Below, one piece after another: positions 8,598 to 18,380 of a stretch of 64,000 bases of DNA. The position numbers and the translations under genes are program-made. The stretch covers positions 62,001 to 126,000 of the forward strand of contig NZ_JAQFIN010000007.1 in assembly GCF_029504695.1 (NCBI RefSeq), read 5' to 3'. The stretch is from Parabacteroides sp. PF5-6 (GTDB lineage Bacteria > Bacteroidota > Bacteroidia > Bacteroidales > Tannerellaceae). Within the stretch, counting starts at the first letter, position 1; each line of letters starts with the position of its first letter. The notes below the pieces were generated by a model. It did not search any database, had not been told where the DNA came from, and worked only from the letters and a program-made list of their open reading frames with translations.

Positions 8598-10568
8598 TTA
8601 GAATTTCATTTTTAAAATTCTAACAGCATTAAGGATTGCTAAAAGTGATACACCTACGTCTGCAAACACCGCCTCCCACAATGTCGCTAAGCCGCCCGCT
8701 CCTAAAATCAACACAATCAGTTTTACCCCGAATGCAAGGCTTATATTTTGAATGACAATTCGGCGTGTTGCTTTACCTATTTCAATAGCAGTCGCAATTA
8801 GGCTCGGTTGATCGGTTTGTATAATAACATCGGCTGTTTCAATGGCAACATCACTACCCAATCCGCCCATTGCAATACCCACATTACTTAATGCAAGAAC
8901 AGGGGCATCATTTATTCCATCCCCTACAAATGCAATATTGTTTGAAGGATCAGCTTTCAACTGCTCTATATACTCTACCTTCCCTTCTGGAAGCAAATCT
9001 CCGTGAGCATGATGTATGCTTAATTCTGTCGCCAATTTTGAAACGATAGCTTGCTTATCTCCGGACAGCATCACTATATTTTTGATACCAAATTCTCTTA
9101 AAGCATTAACCGCAGTGGCTGCATCTGCTTTAGGTGCATCCGCTACGAGAATATAACCTGCATATAAACCGTCGATGGCACAAACGACAATCGTTTCGGG
9201 TATGGCAGTTATCTCCGGTGGGAATGTAATTCCGTTTTTATTTAATAATTTGGGATTGCCTACTAATATTGCTTGATTGTTGATTGATGCCTGTAAGCCA
9301 TATCCTGCGACTTCATTTACAGTATTCGGTCTTGTAATTTCAATACTTTGTTTATTTGCATATGCAACAATCGCTTTGCCTATCGGATGCGTGCTTTGCG
9401 TTTCTACCGATGCAACCAACTTTATCAGGTCTGTTTCGGTAATATGGTTTGCAGGAACTATTTTCTGAATGTTAAAAACGCCTTGTGTCAGCGTTCCTGT
9501 TTTGTCCATAACTACCGTATTGACTTTTGTCATGGCTTCCAGATAGTTACTTCCTTTGAACAAGATTCCGTGCAGCGATGCAGCACCGATACCACCAAAA
9601 TACCCAAGTGGAATACTGATAACCAAAGCACAAGGGCATGATATAACCAAGAAAACAAGCCCTCGGTATAGCCAGTCATTAAAATTATAAACGAATGCAG
9701 GACTTATGGTTGAATAGACCATTGGCAGTAATATAATCAATGCTGCCAATGCAACCACGATGGGCGTATAGATTCTTGCAAACTTCCGTATAAACTGTTC
9801 GGCAGGAGCTTTCTTCTCTGTTGCACTCTGAACAAGGTCAAGAATACGCGCTAAGGCACTTTGTCCAAAAGGTTTCGTTACTACAATTCTTGAAACATTA
9901 TCGGTAGCAATCATTCCTGCTAAAACTTCTTCTCCTTTGCGAATGGTACGTGGAACGCTCTCACCTGTAAGTGCAGCGGTATTGAAAGATGCGGATTCAC
10001 TTTGCAGAATACCATCGAGAGGAACCCTGCCGCCAACTTTTACCTCAATAATATCCTCAATATTTACGTTATCAGGTGAAACGGTTTCCAGTGAATCACT
10101 TTTCACAACATCGGCTGTTTCGGGGCGTACATCCAGTAATGCGCTGATACTTCTTTTCGCCCGATTTACCGCGTTTTCCTGAAATAATTCTCCGACAGCA
10201 TAAAACAACATCACGGCTACACCTTCGGGGTATTCGCCAATGAAAAACGCACCGACAGTAGCAATAACCATCAATGTGTATTCAGTAAAAAAGTCCTTAT
10301 TGGAAAGGGCTTTACCGCCTTTCAGAACCACAGGTAAACCCACAGGTAGATAAGCAGTTATATACCATGCCAAACGAATGTATCCCTTGAAGAAGCTTGT
10401 TTTGATGTAGTTATCAAGTACAATACCTACAATCATTATTACAAAACTGATTGCCATAGGCATATATTTTCGCCATGTGCTGCTTTCTTCCTGTTTTTTA
10501 CTGTCACACGAACAAGAACAACCACAGTCATTTTCTGTAACATTTGATTTTTCTTCTTTCATATTCAT
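8598..10568 (-). CDS. heavy-metal P1B-type ATPase (Cd/Zn/Co efflux)
   Basis: 656 residues. It exports soft divalent metals across the inner membrane using ATP. The metal-site motif Cys311-Pro-Cys313 lies in a transmembrane helix. The phosphorylation motif DKTGT starts at Asp355, and the hinge GDGINDAP is near the C-terminus. No folded HMA domain precedes the membrane part. Instead there is a short Cys-rich N-terminal tail (CGCSCSC about residues 15-21) that could bind metal. Last gene of the Fur-CzcA-CzcB cluster, 20 bp after czcB. The CPC motif and cluster partners point to Cd/Zn/Co, but exact specificity is inferred. Confidence 0.92.
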   Translation of the reverse strand: MNMKEEKSNVTENDCGCSCSCDSKKQEESSTWRKYMPMAISFVIMIVGIVLDNYIKTSFFKGYIRLAWYITAYLPVGLPVVLKGGKALSNKDFFTEYTLMVIATVGAFFIGEYPEGVAVMLFYAVGELFQENAVNRAKRSISALLDVRPETADVVKSDSLETVSPDNVNIEDIIEVKVGGRVPLDGILQSESASFNTAALTGESVPRTIRKGEEVLAGMIATDNVSRIVVTKPFGQSALARILDLVQSATEKKAPAEQFIRKFARIYTPIVVALAALIILLPMVYSTISPAFVYNFNDWLYRGLVFLVISCPCALVISIPLGYFGGIGAASLHGILFKGSNYLEAMTKVNTVVMDKTGTLTQGVFNIQKIVPANHITETDLIKLVASVETQSTHPIGKAIVAYANKQSIEITRPNTVNEVAGYGLQASINNQAILVGNPKLLNKNGITFPPEITAIPETIVVCAIDGLYAGYILVADAPKADAATAVNALREFGIKNIVMLSGDKQAIVSKLATELSIHHAHGDLLPEGKVEYIEQLKADPSNNIAFVGDGINDAPVLALSNVGIAMGGLGSDVAIETADVIIQTDQPSLIATAIEIGKATRRIVIQNISLAFGVKLIVLILGAGGLATLWEAVFADVGVSLLAILNAVRILKMKF

Positions 10569-10588
10569 AATCTTAAATTTTCTGATTA

Positions 10589-11809
10589 TTATTCTTCCTC
10601 TTCCCCGCCACTTATTTTAGACATAATGTAAAATGCTCCTTTTGAAATAATTTCTGCATTTTCGGGAATCGTTTCCAAAGGTGTAATTTCCACGTAGCCC
10701 AATTCCGTTGTGCCGATTATCACTTCCACTTTTTTGAACTGGAAAACTTTACCTTCATCATCACATTCTTCTTTGCAATCAGGATCATTACATCTTTCTT
10801 CTGTTCCGGTAAATAAAAAGATAAACTGCTTACCTTCTGCATGAGCAACGGCATTGACAGGTACGGCTTTTACAAGTTGATTGCCGATGTTAATCAGTGC
10901 TGAAACATACATACCGGGAAGTAATTTAACACCGTCTCGGTTATCTAATTTTACGTGTATGGTAATGGATTTACTGTCGTTCTCAAACGACTGGTTGATG
11001 CTGTAAACCTTTCCCGAAATAGATTTCTTTTCCATGTTGGTAAGGACAATTTCCACTTGCTGCCCCGTTTTTACTTTGGGGAAATCTTTCTCAAACACCT
11101 GTATATTGCACTGTATTTGCGAATTGTTTGTGATTTCCATTAACGGGGTTTGCATATCGGCATAGCTTCCTGTTTTGATATGGATTTCGCCGACCACGCC
11201 ATTAATGGGGGCAAGGATGGGAATTTGTGTGACAAAATTTCCCGCTACTGCCATCTGCGGGTTTATATTCAGTTGGCGTAGTTGGGTTTCAAGCCCTGCA
11301 AGTCGCGCCTTATCTGTTTCATATTTGGATGTAGCCTGTTGAAATACTTTTCCCGTTCCTGCATTTTGATTACTTAATTCTTGTTGGCGTTCGTATTCCT
11401 GATAGCTGAAAGCCAGTTCTTGCTTTTGAGCGAGATAAGCTTCTTGCAGCTTCACGATTTCGAGATTTTCCAATAGGGCAACGGTCTGTCCTTTTCTCAC
11501 AGGAGTTCCTTCGATAACCTTAATTTGCGTGATGATTCCTGCCGCTAACGATGTAACATCAGCCTTATTCTGAGGTAACAAAGCCATCTGCCCGCTTGCT
11601 TTTACTACGCTGTTAAGGTTTTTCATTTCCACCGTTCCTAATTCTATGCCAACGGCTTTCATTTGTTCTTCGGACACTTCAATGGCTTCCGAATGGCTTT
11701 CTTCTGTTGAAGTTTCTTCCTGCTTTTTACCGCTTTCTGTACACGATGAAAAGCCGATTATAGCTGCCAGCAAAAGAAGTGCTGCAATTGATTTTATTAT
11801 TGTTTTCAT
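10589..11809 (-). CDS. RND efflux periplasmic adaptor, CzcB/CusB type
   Basis: 406 residues with a lipoprotein signal peptide whose lipobox ends at Cys23 (FSSC). The typical membrane-fusion order follows: split biotinyl-lipoyl domain, alpha-helical hairpin (about 120-190) and beta-barrel domain. It would bridge the inner-membrane RND pump and the outer-membrane channel. A Cys-containing acidic insert (CNDPDCKEEC, about residues 335-345) sits in the C-terminal part and could bind metal. That insert is unusual and worth noting. One base separates it from the preceding pump gene, so the two are translationally linked. Confidence 0.9.
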   Translation of the reverse strand: MKTIIKSIAALLLLAAIIGFSSCTESGKKQEETSTEESHSEAIEVSEEQMKAVGIELGTVEMKNLNSVVKASGQMALLPQNKADVTSLAAGIITQIKVIEGTPVRKGQTVALLENLEIVKLQEAYLAQKQELAFSYQEYERQQELSNQNAGTGKVFQQATSKYETDKARLAGLETQLRQLNINPQMAVAGNFVTQIPILAPINGVVGEIHIKTGSYADMQTPLMEITNNSQIQCNIQVFEKDFPKVKTGQQVEIVLTNMEKKSISGKVYSINQSFENDSKSITIHVKLDNRDGVKLLPGMYVSALINIGNQLVKAVPVNAVAHAEGKQFIFLFTGTEERCNDPDCKEECDDEGKVFQFKKVEVIIGTTELGYVEITPLETIPENAEIISKGAFYIMSKISGGEEEE

Positions 11810-11810
11810 T

Positions 11811-14800
11811 TTACTGATTCCCTTTTAAATAGTTTAACAAAATGATTGACTGGTTGAAACGATTCATCGCTTCGGCATACTGCAATTTGATACCGATAGC
11901 CGTTTGCAGATTTTGAATGTACTCCATGTAGCCAATTTCTCCGATTTGGTAGGACGCATTGGCAATCCGTACCATATCATTGGCTTGTGTTATTCCTGCG
12001 GTTTCGTAGTATGTCAAACTTTCTTTAGCTTTAAGATATTCATTGTATTGTACGGCATAAGCATTTTGCAGAGATTGTAAGGCTTGCTGCCTTTCCATAC
12101 TGATTTGTGTGCTTCTTATATTGGCTGCTTTGATTTTAGAGCGTTGTGCCCCGAAAAATAGTGGTATGCTGATTCCTATTTGAAAGCCCGGAACTTTGGA
12201 ATCACTAAAGTTATATCCGCCAAAAATATCGGGTAGTAGCTTATTCTTTTCTACATTTGCCTGTGCCATACTTACGTTCAGTTGTTGATCGAAATAACCT
12301 ATCATTGGATTAACAGATACCGATTCTGCATCCAAAGAAACAAAATCAGGAAGTTTTTGCAACTCGTTTTCTTGCGGTAAAATAGCTTCTCCTGTATTAA
12401 GTAGCTTTTGCATTTCCAATTGGCGACTTGCCAACGTTGAAATAGCTTGATTAAGTTGCAAGCGATTTTCCTGATACCTGCTTTCTGCATTCATTTTTTC
12501 CAGTTGGCTACTTTCACCCGTATTATAGCGAACGGTTGCCTTTTGCGAAAAATCGGCATAAATGCTGTCTTGCTGTTGTAAAATATTGACCGTTTGTAAT
12601 GCGTGAAGCATATTGTAATAAGCTCCAGATACTTCGCGCACGATTTCATTTTGTGTAATACTTTTCGATTTTTCTGCCAATAGAGTTTCCTGTTTCAGCA
12701 TTTTGCTTTGACTTGTATAAACAGTCGGGAACTCAAATGTTTGCGTAATGCCTATCTTTCTATCAGTCAAACCGGGCATAATGGGTTCTTGGGCAAACTC
12801 AATGCCTGTTTTTCCCGGATTAAATGCTGTTCCCTGCAATGCCTTCGCTTGTTCTATTCCTAAACCTGCCGAACGAATTTGCAGATTTCCTGTCAAGGCT
12901 ATATCAATACATTCCTGTAAGGATTTACGGTTGCTTTGAGCATTTGCATTTTTGACAGAAAACAGAGAAAATGTAATTAGCAGAACGATTATCGGCAAGG
13001 TTGTTGATTTTCCTATTTTCATTATTCTGCGCTTTAAGTTGATTTTTGAATTGAATATAATGTAGAGTGTAGGCAGTACCAACAAGGTAAGTATAGTTGC
13101 CGTTATCAATCCGCCAATAACTACCGTTGCCAGTGGTTTTTGGACTTCGCTTCCCGCACTGGTGGAAAGAGCCATAGGCAAGAAACCAAGCGAGGCTACT
13201 AACGCAGTCATAATTACAGGACGCAATCGAATGGCAGTTCCCGTTCGCACTTGTTGGTAAAGATCATCCATACCTTCTTCTTTCAATTGTTTGAACTGTC
13301 CGATCAGCACAATACCGTTAAGTACGGCAACCCCAAATAGGGCAATAAATCCAACGCCAGCAGATATGCTGAATGGCATATCCCGCAGCCACAGGGCGAA
13401 TATTCCACCGATAGCTGAAAGAGGAATAGATGTAAAAATAAGCAGGGCTAATTTCACGTTACGGAACGTAAAGAATAATAGTACAGAAATGAGTAACAAC
13501 GCAGCCGGAACAGCAATCATCAAGCGGTCTTTAGCTTCTTTTAGGTTCTGAAACTGCCCCCCATAGGTATAATAGTACCCAGCCGGAAGTTTCAATTTAT
13601 TATCCAGTATTTGTTGAATTTCTTCTACGGTGCTTTCTACATCGCGACCGCGAACATTAAATCCGACATATATCCTGCGTTGTCCATCTTCATGGCTGAT
13701 TTGCGCAGGAGCAGTTTTATAGGATATTTCAGCTACTTGGTTAAGTGGAATACGATTGCCTGATGGCAGCATTACGAATAAGTTTTCGAGATTAGCCAAA
13801 TCGCTACGCAAATCGTTTTTCAGGCGAACGACCATATCAAAACGCCTGTCACCTTCAAATACCACACCCGCTACGTTTCCGGCAAAAGCTGTTCGTAGTA
13901 CGGTGTTCACATCACTTATGGTAAGACCGTAAGCCGCTATTTTGTCGCGATTATACTCCACTTGTATTTGCGGTAATCCTGTTACTTTTTCTACAAACGG
14001 TTCGCTTACACCTTCTACATTTTTAATGTAACCAGCCACTTTTTCCGCCTGTGCAGAAAGCACTTCTAAATCTTCGCCATAAATTTTAATGGCTACGTCC
14101 TGACGAATACCTGTTATCAATTCGTTGAAACGCATCTGCATCGGTTGTGTCAGTTCTACATTTATGCCTGGAATTACCTCTAAGGCTTCTTCCATTGCCT
14201 CCATCATTTCTTCTCGGCTATCAGCCGTTGTCCATTCTTCCTTTGGCATCATGGATAGCATCATGTCGCCTCGCTCGATAGGCATCGGATCGGTGGGTAT
14301 TTCTGCACTACCGATACGGGTTACGGCTTGTTTTACTTCGGGAAATTTATCTTTCAATATTTTCTCAGCCATACCGAAGGTTTCGATTACCTGTGTTAGC
14401 GAAGTTCCCTGTATCATACTAATTTCGACAGTTAAGTCTCCTTCTTCCAAAGTGGGGATAAACTCACCGCCCAAACGGTTGAATACGCCGAGGCTGACGA
14501 TAAACAGCGCAATCATTGACAATATAACCGTTTTTTTCCAACGCAAGCTGAAATCCAAAACAGGGCGATACCAACGTTTGAGAGTGTTGATAATGCGGTC
14601 GGAAAAGTTTTCTTTGTGGAAGGTTTTCTTACTTAAAAACAATGCGCTCACCATTGGTACATAGGTTAATGACAGAATAAATGCACCGAGTATGGCAAAC
14701 GATACTGTTTGAGCCATAGGTTTGAACATCTTGCCTTCGATGCCTACTAACGATAAGATGGGCAGATAAACAATGAGGATGATAATTTCTCCGAACATAG

Positions 14801-16157
14801 CAGTATTTCGGATTTTTGAAGCGGCAGTGTAAACCTCTTTGTCCATTTCGGCTTGGGTAAGCATGGGTTTATCTTTACTAAATAACAAGCTCTTTCCTGT
14901 AATGCGGTGGACAATGGCTTCGACTATAATAACCGCCCCATCCACAATCAACCCGAAGTCGATTGCTCCTAAGCTCATCAGGTTTCCGCTCACACCGAAT
15001 ATATTCATCATACTTACGGCAAAGAGCATTGAAAGGGGAATTACCGAGGCGACAATTAATCCTGCTCTGAAATTTCCCAACAACAATACCAATACGAAGA
15101 TGACAATTAGCCCCCCTTCAAGGAGATTCTTTTCTACGGTTCCCATAGCACGACCAACCAGTTCAGTACGGTCGATAAAGGGTTCTATAACTACACCTTC
15201 GGGAAGGCTCTTTTGGATTTGCTCCATCCGCTCTTTAACATTGGCTATTACTTGCGAAAAATTTTCGCCTTTCAACATCAATGTAATACCCGCTACCACT
15301 TCACCCTCTCCGTTACGGGTTACAGCTCCATTGCGTATTGCCGTTCCGAAACGTACTTCGGCTACATCTCTAATTAGAATGGGTGTACCGTTGGTGTTTT
15401 TAATGACAATCCGCTCTATGTCGGATAAGGTTTTGACTAAACCGATGCCACGGATAAAGTTGTAGTTACTGCCTTGTTCTATATAACTTCCTCCTGTATT
15501 CTCATTATTCTTTTCCAGTGCTTCGTAAATTTCAGCGATACTTACATTCGTTGAAGCCAGTTTATCATTATCTAATGCTATTTCGTATTCTTTCACATAG
15601 CCACCCCAACCACTCACTTCGGCTAAACCTTCGGTTCCTGCCAGTTGGCGTTTTACGATCCAGTCTTGTATGGTTCGTAGATCGGTACTGGTATATTTAT
15701 CTTCATACCCTTCCTTCGTATGAATAACATAATGATATATTTCACCCAAGCCTGTGGAGATAGGGGCTAAGGTCGGCTCGCCTAATCCTTTAGGGATTAG
15801 CGATTCCGCTTCTTTCAATTGCTGGCTTATCTGCTGTCGTGCCCAATAGATGTCGGCATCGTCTTTAAATACGATGGTGATTACGGAAATCCCACTACGG
15901 CTGATACTTCGTTTTTCAATTACATCAGGTATGTTAGACATAGCCAGTTCGATGGGCGTAGTAATAAACTGCTCCACCTCCTGCGCCCCTAAAGTTGGGG
16001 CTTGTGTGATGATTTGTACCTGATTGTTGGTAATATCGGGAGTGGCATCCACTGGCAGCCGTACCACGGATATGGTTCCCCAAATAATTAGTGCCAGTGT
16101 TAAGACACCAATTATAAGTTTGTTCTCGATTGAGAACTTGATGATTTTATCGAACAT
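11811..16157 (-). CDS. CzcA/CusA heavy-metal RND pump fused to TolC-like channel
   Basis: About 1448 residues. The first 1040 or so form a complete HME-type RND pump: TM1 (IENKLIIGVL...), the VDATPDITN motif, the central TM4 region with an acidic GAIDFGLIVDGAV block, and the 12-helix layout. The remainder begins with a second signal-like stretch at MKIGKS (codon starting at 13022) and reads as a CzcC/TolC outer-membrane factor with two tandem helical repeats. The two parts are normally separate genes, but in-frame CzcA-OMF fusions occur in Bacteroidetes. I place the start at 16157 (MFDKIIKF). The frame extends 13 codons further to 16196, but that extension does not look conserved. Confidence 0.9.
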   Translation of the reverse strand: MFDKIIKFSIENKLIIGVLTLALIIWGTISVVRLPVDATPDITNNQVQIITQAPTLGAQEVEQFITTPIELAMSNIPDVIEKRSISRSGISVITIVFKDDADIYWARQQISQQLKEAESLIPKGLGEPTLAPISTGLGEIYHYVIHTKEGYEDKYTSTDLRTIQDWIVKRQLAGTEGLAEVSGWGGYVKEYEIALDNDKLASTNVSIAEIYEALEKNNENTGGSYIEQGSNYNFIRGIGLVKTLSDIERIVIKNTNGTPILIRDVAEVRFGTAIRNGAVTRNGEGEVVAGITLMLKGENFSQVIANVKERMEQIQKSLPEGVVIEPFIDRTELVGRAMGTVEKNLLEGGLIVIFVLVLLLGNFRAGLIVASVIPLSMLFAVSMMNIFGVSGNLMSLGAIDFGLIVDGAVIIVEAIVHRITGKSLLFSKDKPMLTQAEMDKEVYTAASKIRNTAMFGEIIILIVYLPILSLVGIEGKMFKPMAQTVSFAILGAFILSLTYVPMVSALFLSKKTFHKENFSDRIINTLKRWYRPVLDFSLRWKKTVILSMIALFIVSLGVFNRLGGEFIPTLEEGDLTVEISMIQGTSLTQVIETFGMAEKILKDKFPEVKQAVTRIGSAEIPTDPMPIERGDMMLSMMPKEEWTTADSREEMMEAMEEALEVIPGINVELTQPMQMRFNELITGIRQDVAIKIYGEDLEVLSAQAEKVAGYIKNVEGVSEPFVEKVTGLPQIQVEYNRDKIAAYGLTISDVNTVLRTAFAGNVAGVVFEGDRRFDMVVRLKNDLRSDLANLENLFVMLPSGNRIPLNQVAEISYKTAPAQISHEDGQRRIYVGFNVRGRDVESTVEEIQQILDNKLKLPAGYYYTYGGQFQNLKEAKDRLMIAVPAALLLISVLLFFTFRNVKLALLIFTSIPLSAIGGIFALWLRDMPFSISAGVGFIALFGVAVLNGIVLIGQFKQLKEEGMDDLYQQVRTGTAIRLRPVIMTALVASLGFLPMALSTSAGSEVQKPLATVVIGGLITATILTLLVLPTLYIIFNSKINLKRRIMKIGKSTTLPIIVLLITFSLFSVKNANAQSNRKSLQECIDIALTGNLQIRSAGLGIEQAKALQGTAFNPGKTGIEFAQEPIMPGLTDRKIGITQTFEFPTVYTSQSKMLKQETLLAEKSKSITQNEIVREVSGAYYNMLHALQTVNILQQQDSIYADFSQKATVRYNTGESSQLEKMNAESRYQENRLQLNQAISTLASRQLEMQKLLNTGEAILPQENELQKLPDFVSLDAESVSVNPMIGYFDQQLNVSMAQANVEKNKLLPDIFGGYNFSDSKVPGFQIGISIPLFFGAQRSKIKAANIRSTQISMERQQALQSLQNAYAVQYNEYLKAKESLTYYETAGITQANDMVRIANASYQIGEIGYMEYIQNLQTAIGIKLQYAEAMNRFNQSIILLNYLKGNQ

Positions 16158-16262
16158 ACTATTCGGATTAATTATTGACAACTTTAGTGAATACAAAAAT
16201 TATTTCGTTGAGCAGCAATAAATGTGTTCAACGCAAAGTTTGCCCCTTATAAAAGGTGATAA

Positions 16263-16580
16263 TTAACCGATTTTGGGCGGTTGCCAAATATTCCCGTAGA
16301 ATACTGGTATAAATTGTTGAGGATGGGAAACCGGAGTAGAAGACGTATTGTTCGACACTGGTTTTACAATAAGAACTGTTGAAGATAAAATAAAGCCTGA
16401 ACAAATATGGCATAAATGAAAAGGAGAACAACCGTTGGTACATGAGCCATCATCGCTTTGTTGATTTCCGTCTATATTCGCTGCAATCTCATATTTCTGG
16501 CACAAACACTCAATTCCGTCAAAAGTGTTAGCCGAAAGTGATAAAATAAATAATGCAAGTATGGCTGCGAATATTTTCAT
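16263..16580 (-). CDS. small secreted Cys/His-rich protein (DUF6660-like)
   Basis: 105 residues with an N-terminal signal peptide (about 1-17). A Cys-rich centre follows, with CLCQ, then CTNGCSPFHLCHIC (about residues 47-60). Small proteins like this often precede CzcA/CzcB genes in Bacteroidetes and resemble the DUF6660 family. The Cys/His pattern suggests periplasmic metal binding or sensing. It lies 29 bp after the Fur-like gene and about 105 bp before the pump gene, in the same direction, so it is part of the operon. Family name from memory of the pattern, function inferred. Confidence 0.65.
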   Translation of the reverse strand: MKIFAAILALFILSLSANTFDGIECLCQKYEIAANIDGNQQSDDGSCTNGCSPFHLCHICSGFILSSTVLIVKPVSNNTSSTPVSHPQQFIPVFYGNIWQPPKIG

Positions 16581-16609
16581 GCGACAAAGATAGTGATTTT
16601 GTTTTGCAA

Positions 16610-17032
16610 CTAAGTTGCAAACATCTTACAATCTTCACAAAACCCTTTAATGACAAAGTTTATACTTACCGGAACCAAGTTGTCAGGAATGTTTAAATCG
16701 GGAACAGCAACTTTTTCCAAGCAGAAAGTTTTATTGCAATGTAAACAGTAAAAGTGAGCATGTGAATCACCGATGCTGCAACTGCAATTACTGCTGCATA
16801 CGGAGTATTTTATAGCCCCTGAACCATCATCAATGCTATGGATAAGTGTTTTTTCATGGAAAAGGATAATAGTACGAAAAATCGTTGATTTATCGACAGT
16901 CTCCAATACAGTTTCCAAGTCTGCCAAACTGAATGCCCGTGAAAAGCCAAGCATATTCTTTAAAATAAGCATACGCATAGCAGTCGGTTTTATGTCCCTT
17001 GCTTGTAACAATATTTCTACATTTTCAGACAT
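16610..17032 (-). CDS. Fur-family metal-responsive repressor
   Basis: 140 residues. The N-terminal winged helix (about 1-80) includes LADLETVLE and DKSTIFRTI, the Fur recognition region. The C-terminal dimer domain carries HAHFYCLHCNKTFC and CEDCK, giving the two CxxC pairs of the structural zinc site. An extra Cys cluster (VCSSNCSCS, about 94-102) is unusual. First gene of the metal efflux cluster, so it probably represses that cluster and releases on metal excess. Which metal it senses (Zn, Cd or other) cannot be read from sequence. Confidence 0.88.
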   Translation of the reverse strand: MSENVEILLQARDIKPTAMRMLILKNMLGFSRAFSLADLETVLETVDKSTIFRTIILFHEKTLIHSIDDGSGAIKYSVCSSNCSCSIGDSHAHFYCLHCNKTFCLEKVAVPDLNIPDNLVPVSINFVIKGFCEDCKMFAT

Positions 17033-17053
17033 TCAGCCAAAATTTTTCCACTA

Positions 17054-17061
17054 CAAAATTA
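17054..17061 (-). promoter_or_regulatory. candidate -7 box of the metal efflux operon
   Basis: Minus strand TAATTTTG, a perfect TAnnTTTG match, about 22 bp before the Fur-like gene. No -33 box and no clear Fur-box dyad were found. Confidence 0.45.
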
Positions 17062-17102
17062 CGAATTTACCTTGAGATCATAGGCTTTGTTTATTTAAAA
17101 AT

Positions 17103-17525
17103 TTATGATTTTCCCATTTCACCCAACACTTTTTCGATTTCAGCGAAGGCTTCGGTCATCACCTCTTCCACCAGCCCGCCGATTTGTGCGGCCATTGCAG
17201 CCGAGTCCATACGCGAAATACGGGTTGCGCCGTCAGAGGTCTGATAGATGGATATGCGACATGGTAGCAACGAAGAATAAAGACGTTCTTCATCACGTTC
17301 CAGTATTCTGCCCGAATATTTGGGGCTGCATAATTCTATGATTTTTATGGGCAAAACGTCTTTCCCGTTTTTACGGAGCGTTTCCTGCAAATCATGAATA
17401 TGCTGAATTTTCCAGTTCCCGATAGACATGATTTTTTCCGACAATTTTTCGACAGTTTCGTCATAACTGTAGCGGCTTACGCTTTCCAGAAACATGTTGC
17501 CCGCCTGTTGTTCTGTTGATTTCAT
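17103..17525 (-). CDS. DUF302-family protein
   Basis: 140 residues matching the DUF302 pattern: SYDETVEKLSEKI near residue 20, IIELCSPKYSGRIL in the middle and LLPCRISIYQTSDG near residue 90. No signal peptide, so presumably cytoplasmic. DUF302 proteins are small alpha/beta proteins of unknown role, often found near metal or sulfur genes. The two Cys in ELCSPKY and LLPCRI are typical of the family. It follows the reductase gene by about 70 bp with no recognisable promoter between, so the two may be co-transcribed. Confidence 0.75.
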   Translation of the reverse strand: MKSTEQQAGNMFLESVSRYSYDETVEKLSEKIMSIGNWKIQHIHDLQETLRKNGKDVLPIKIIELCSPKYSGRILERDEERLYSSLLPCRISIYQTSDGATRISRMDSAAMAAQIGGLVEEVMTEAFAEIEKVLGEMGKS

Positions 17526-17594
17526 AGCTTTATTATTTACATGGTTATGTATTGCTTTTATTAGTTCCTATTTTGACTTAATTATAAACGGATC

Positions 17595-18122
17595 TCACTC
17601 TTTTTGATAGATCACCGAAAGTACTCCGTTTCCATAAGACTTACTTCCTGATAACTTCCATTTCGATTCTTTTGGCTGTTCTGGAAACAGGGATATTCCC
17701 CTGCCGAGAATTACAGGGAAGTAAGTTATCCGTATTTCGTCCAACAAGTCGGAAGCAAGCAGCATCGAAACCAATTCACCGCCACCGACCAGCCAAATAT
17801 CTTTTCCGGTTTCATTGCGTAGTGTTTTGATACGCCCGATTATGTTCTCCGTAATAAAACTGACGTTCTCTCTCTCACTCCATTCATGGTGGGATACAAC
17901 ATAAGTATGTTGGTTTGTATATGGCCAAATTACGTCCATACTCAGTAATTCGCGGTAGGTCTTACCACCCATGATAATCGTATCGACAGAAACCAACAGG
18001 TCTTTATAACCGTAATCTATCTTTTGGGGGTTGGGAAATTCGGTAAGCCAATCCAAACTGCCGTCCGGCTCTGCAATACGCTGGTCGAGTGATGCAGCAA
18101 TGTATAGGATGATCTTTTTCAT
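17595..18122 (-). CDS. RibD C-terminal / dihydrofolate-reductase-like protein
   Basis: 175 residues with the RibD_C fold signature: N-terminal strand KKIILYIAASLDQRIA, IIMGGKTYRELL (about 50-61), WLVGGGELVSMLL (about 109-121) and an SKWKLSGSKSYGNG end. Such NADPH-binding reductases are common on Bacteroides mobile DNA, and their substrates are mostly unknown. Length is normal. The gene has a long structured 5' leader. A 97%-identical but frameshifted copy of its first 70 codons lies at 24.4 kb, and a diverged 3' half lies at 928-1230. Enzyme family fairly certain, physiological role unknown. Confidence 0.82.
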   Translation of the reverse strand: MKKIILYIAASLDQRIAEPDGSLDWLTEFPNPQKIDYGYKDLLVSVDTIIMGGKTYRELLSMDVIWPYTNQHTYVVSHHEWSERENVSFITENIIGRIKTLRNETGKDIWLVGGGELVSMLLASDLLDEIRITYFPVILGRGISLFPEQPKESKWKLSGSKSYGNGVLSVIYQKE

Positions 18123-18128
18123 TTTTTT
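17919..18128. repeat. duplicated 210-bp block, copy 1
   Basis: Near-identical in the same orientation to 24360-24571: I count five substitutions and one 2-bp gap. It covers the 5' 68 codons of the reductase gene. The two copies bracket the whole arsenic operon. Confidence 0.85.
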
Positions 18129-18164
18129 TTGAATTTAATCATTTATATTATTGCTCGCTGTATT

Positions 18165-18374
18165 TCAAAAAAAGCGTGGAACTCACACTATTCCAACACG
18201 AGGTACTGGTATACCCTTGAAAGAAACAGGCAAGTCCACGCCATACTTTCGTATAGCATGAACATTGCGCTATCAGTCTCTTTCAAATGAAAATTACCAG
18301 TTTTCGTGTTGAGACGTTCAGCGAACGTTATGTTTTTATCTAAACGGAGTTTATCCGTTACAATTCTTTTTTAT
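18165..18374 (-). promoter_or_regulatory. long structured 5' leader / possible attenuator of reductase gene
   Basis: Reading on the minus strand from a TATCTTTG -7 box (18381-18388), the leader of about 250 nt can fold into a long closed structure. CAACACGA...ACTGGTA...TTGAAAGA (18278-18312) pairs with TCTTTCAA...TACCAGT...TCGTGTTG (18195-18225). In the apical part GCGTGGA (near 18240) can also pair with TCCACGC (18174-18180). That second element is followed directly by seven T residues, like an intrinsic terminator. Two alternative pairings ending in a terminator suggest transcription attenuation. The ligand or trigger is unknown. In the 510-bp gap 18123-18632 I see no coding sequence. Confidence 0.5.
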
Positions 18375-18380
18375 CTATTG

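Noticed and set aside
18193-18330. Integron attC-like recombination site
   Set aside because: The structured region lacks the RYYYAAC/GTTRRRY consensus ends. A leader RNA explains the pairing and the T-run better.
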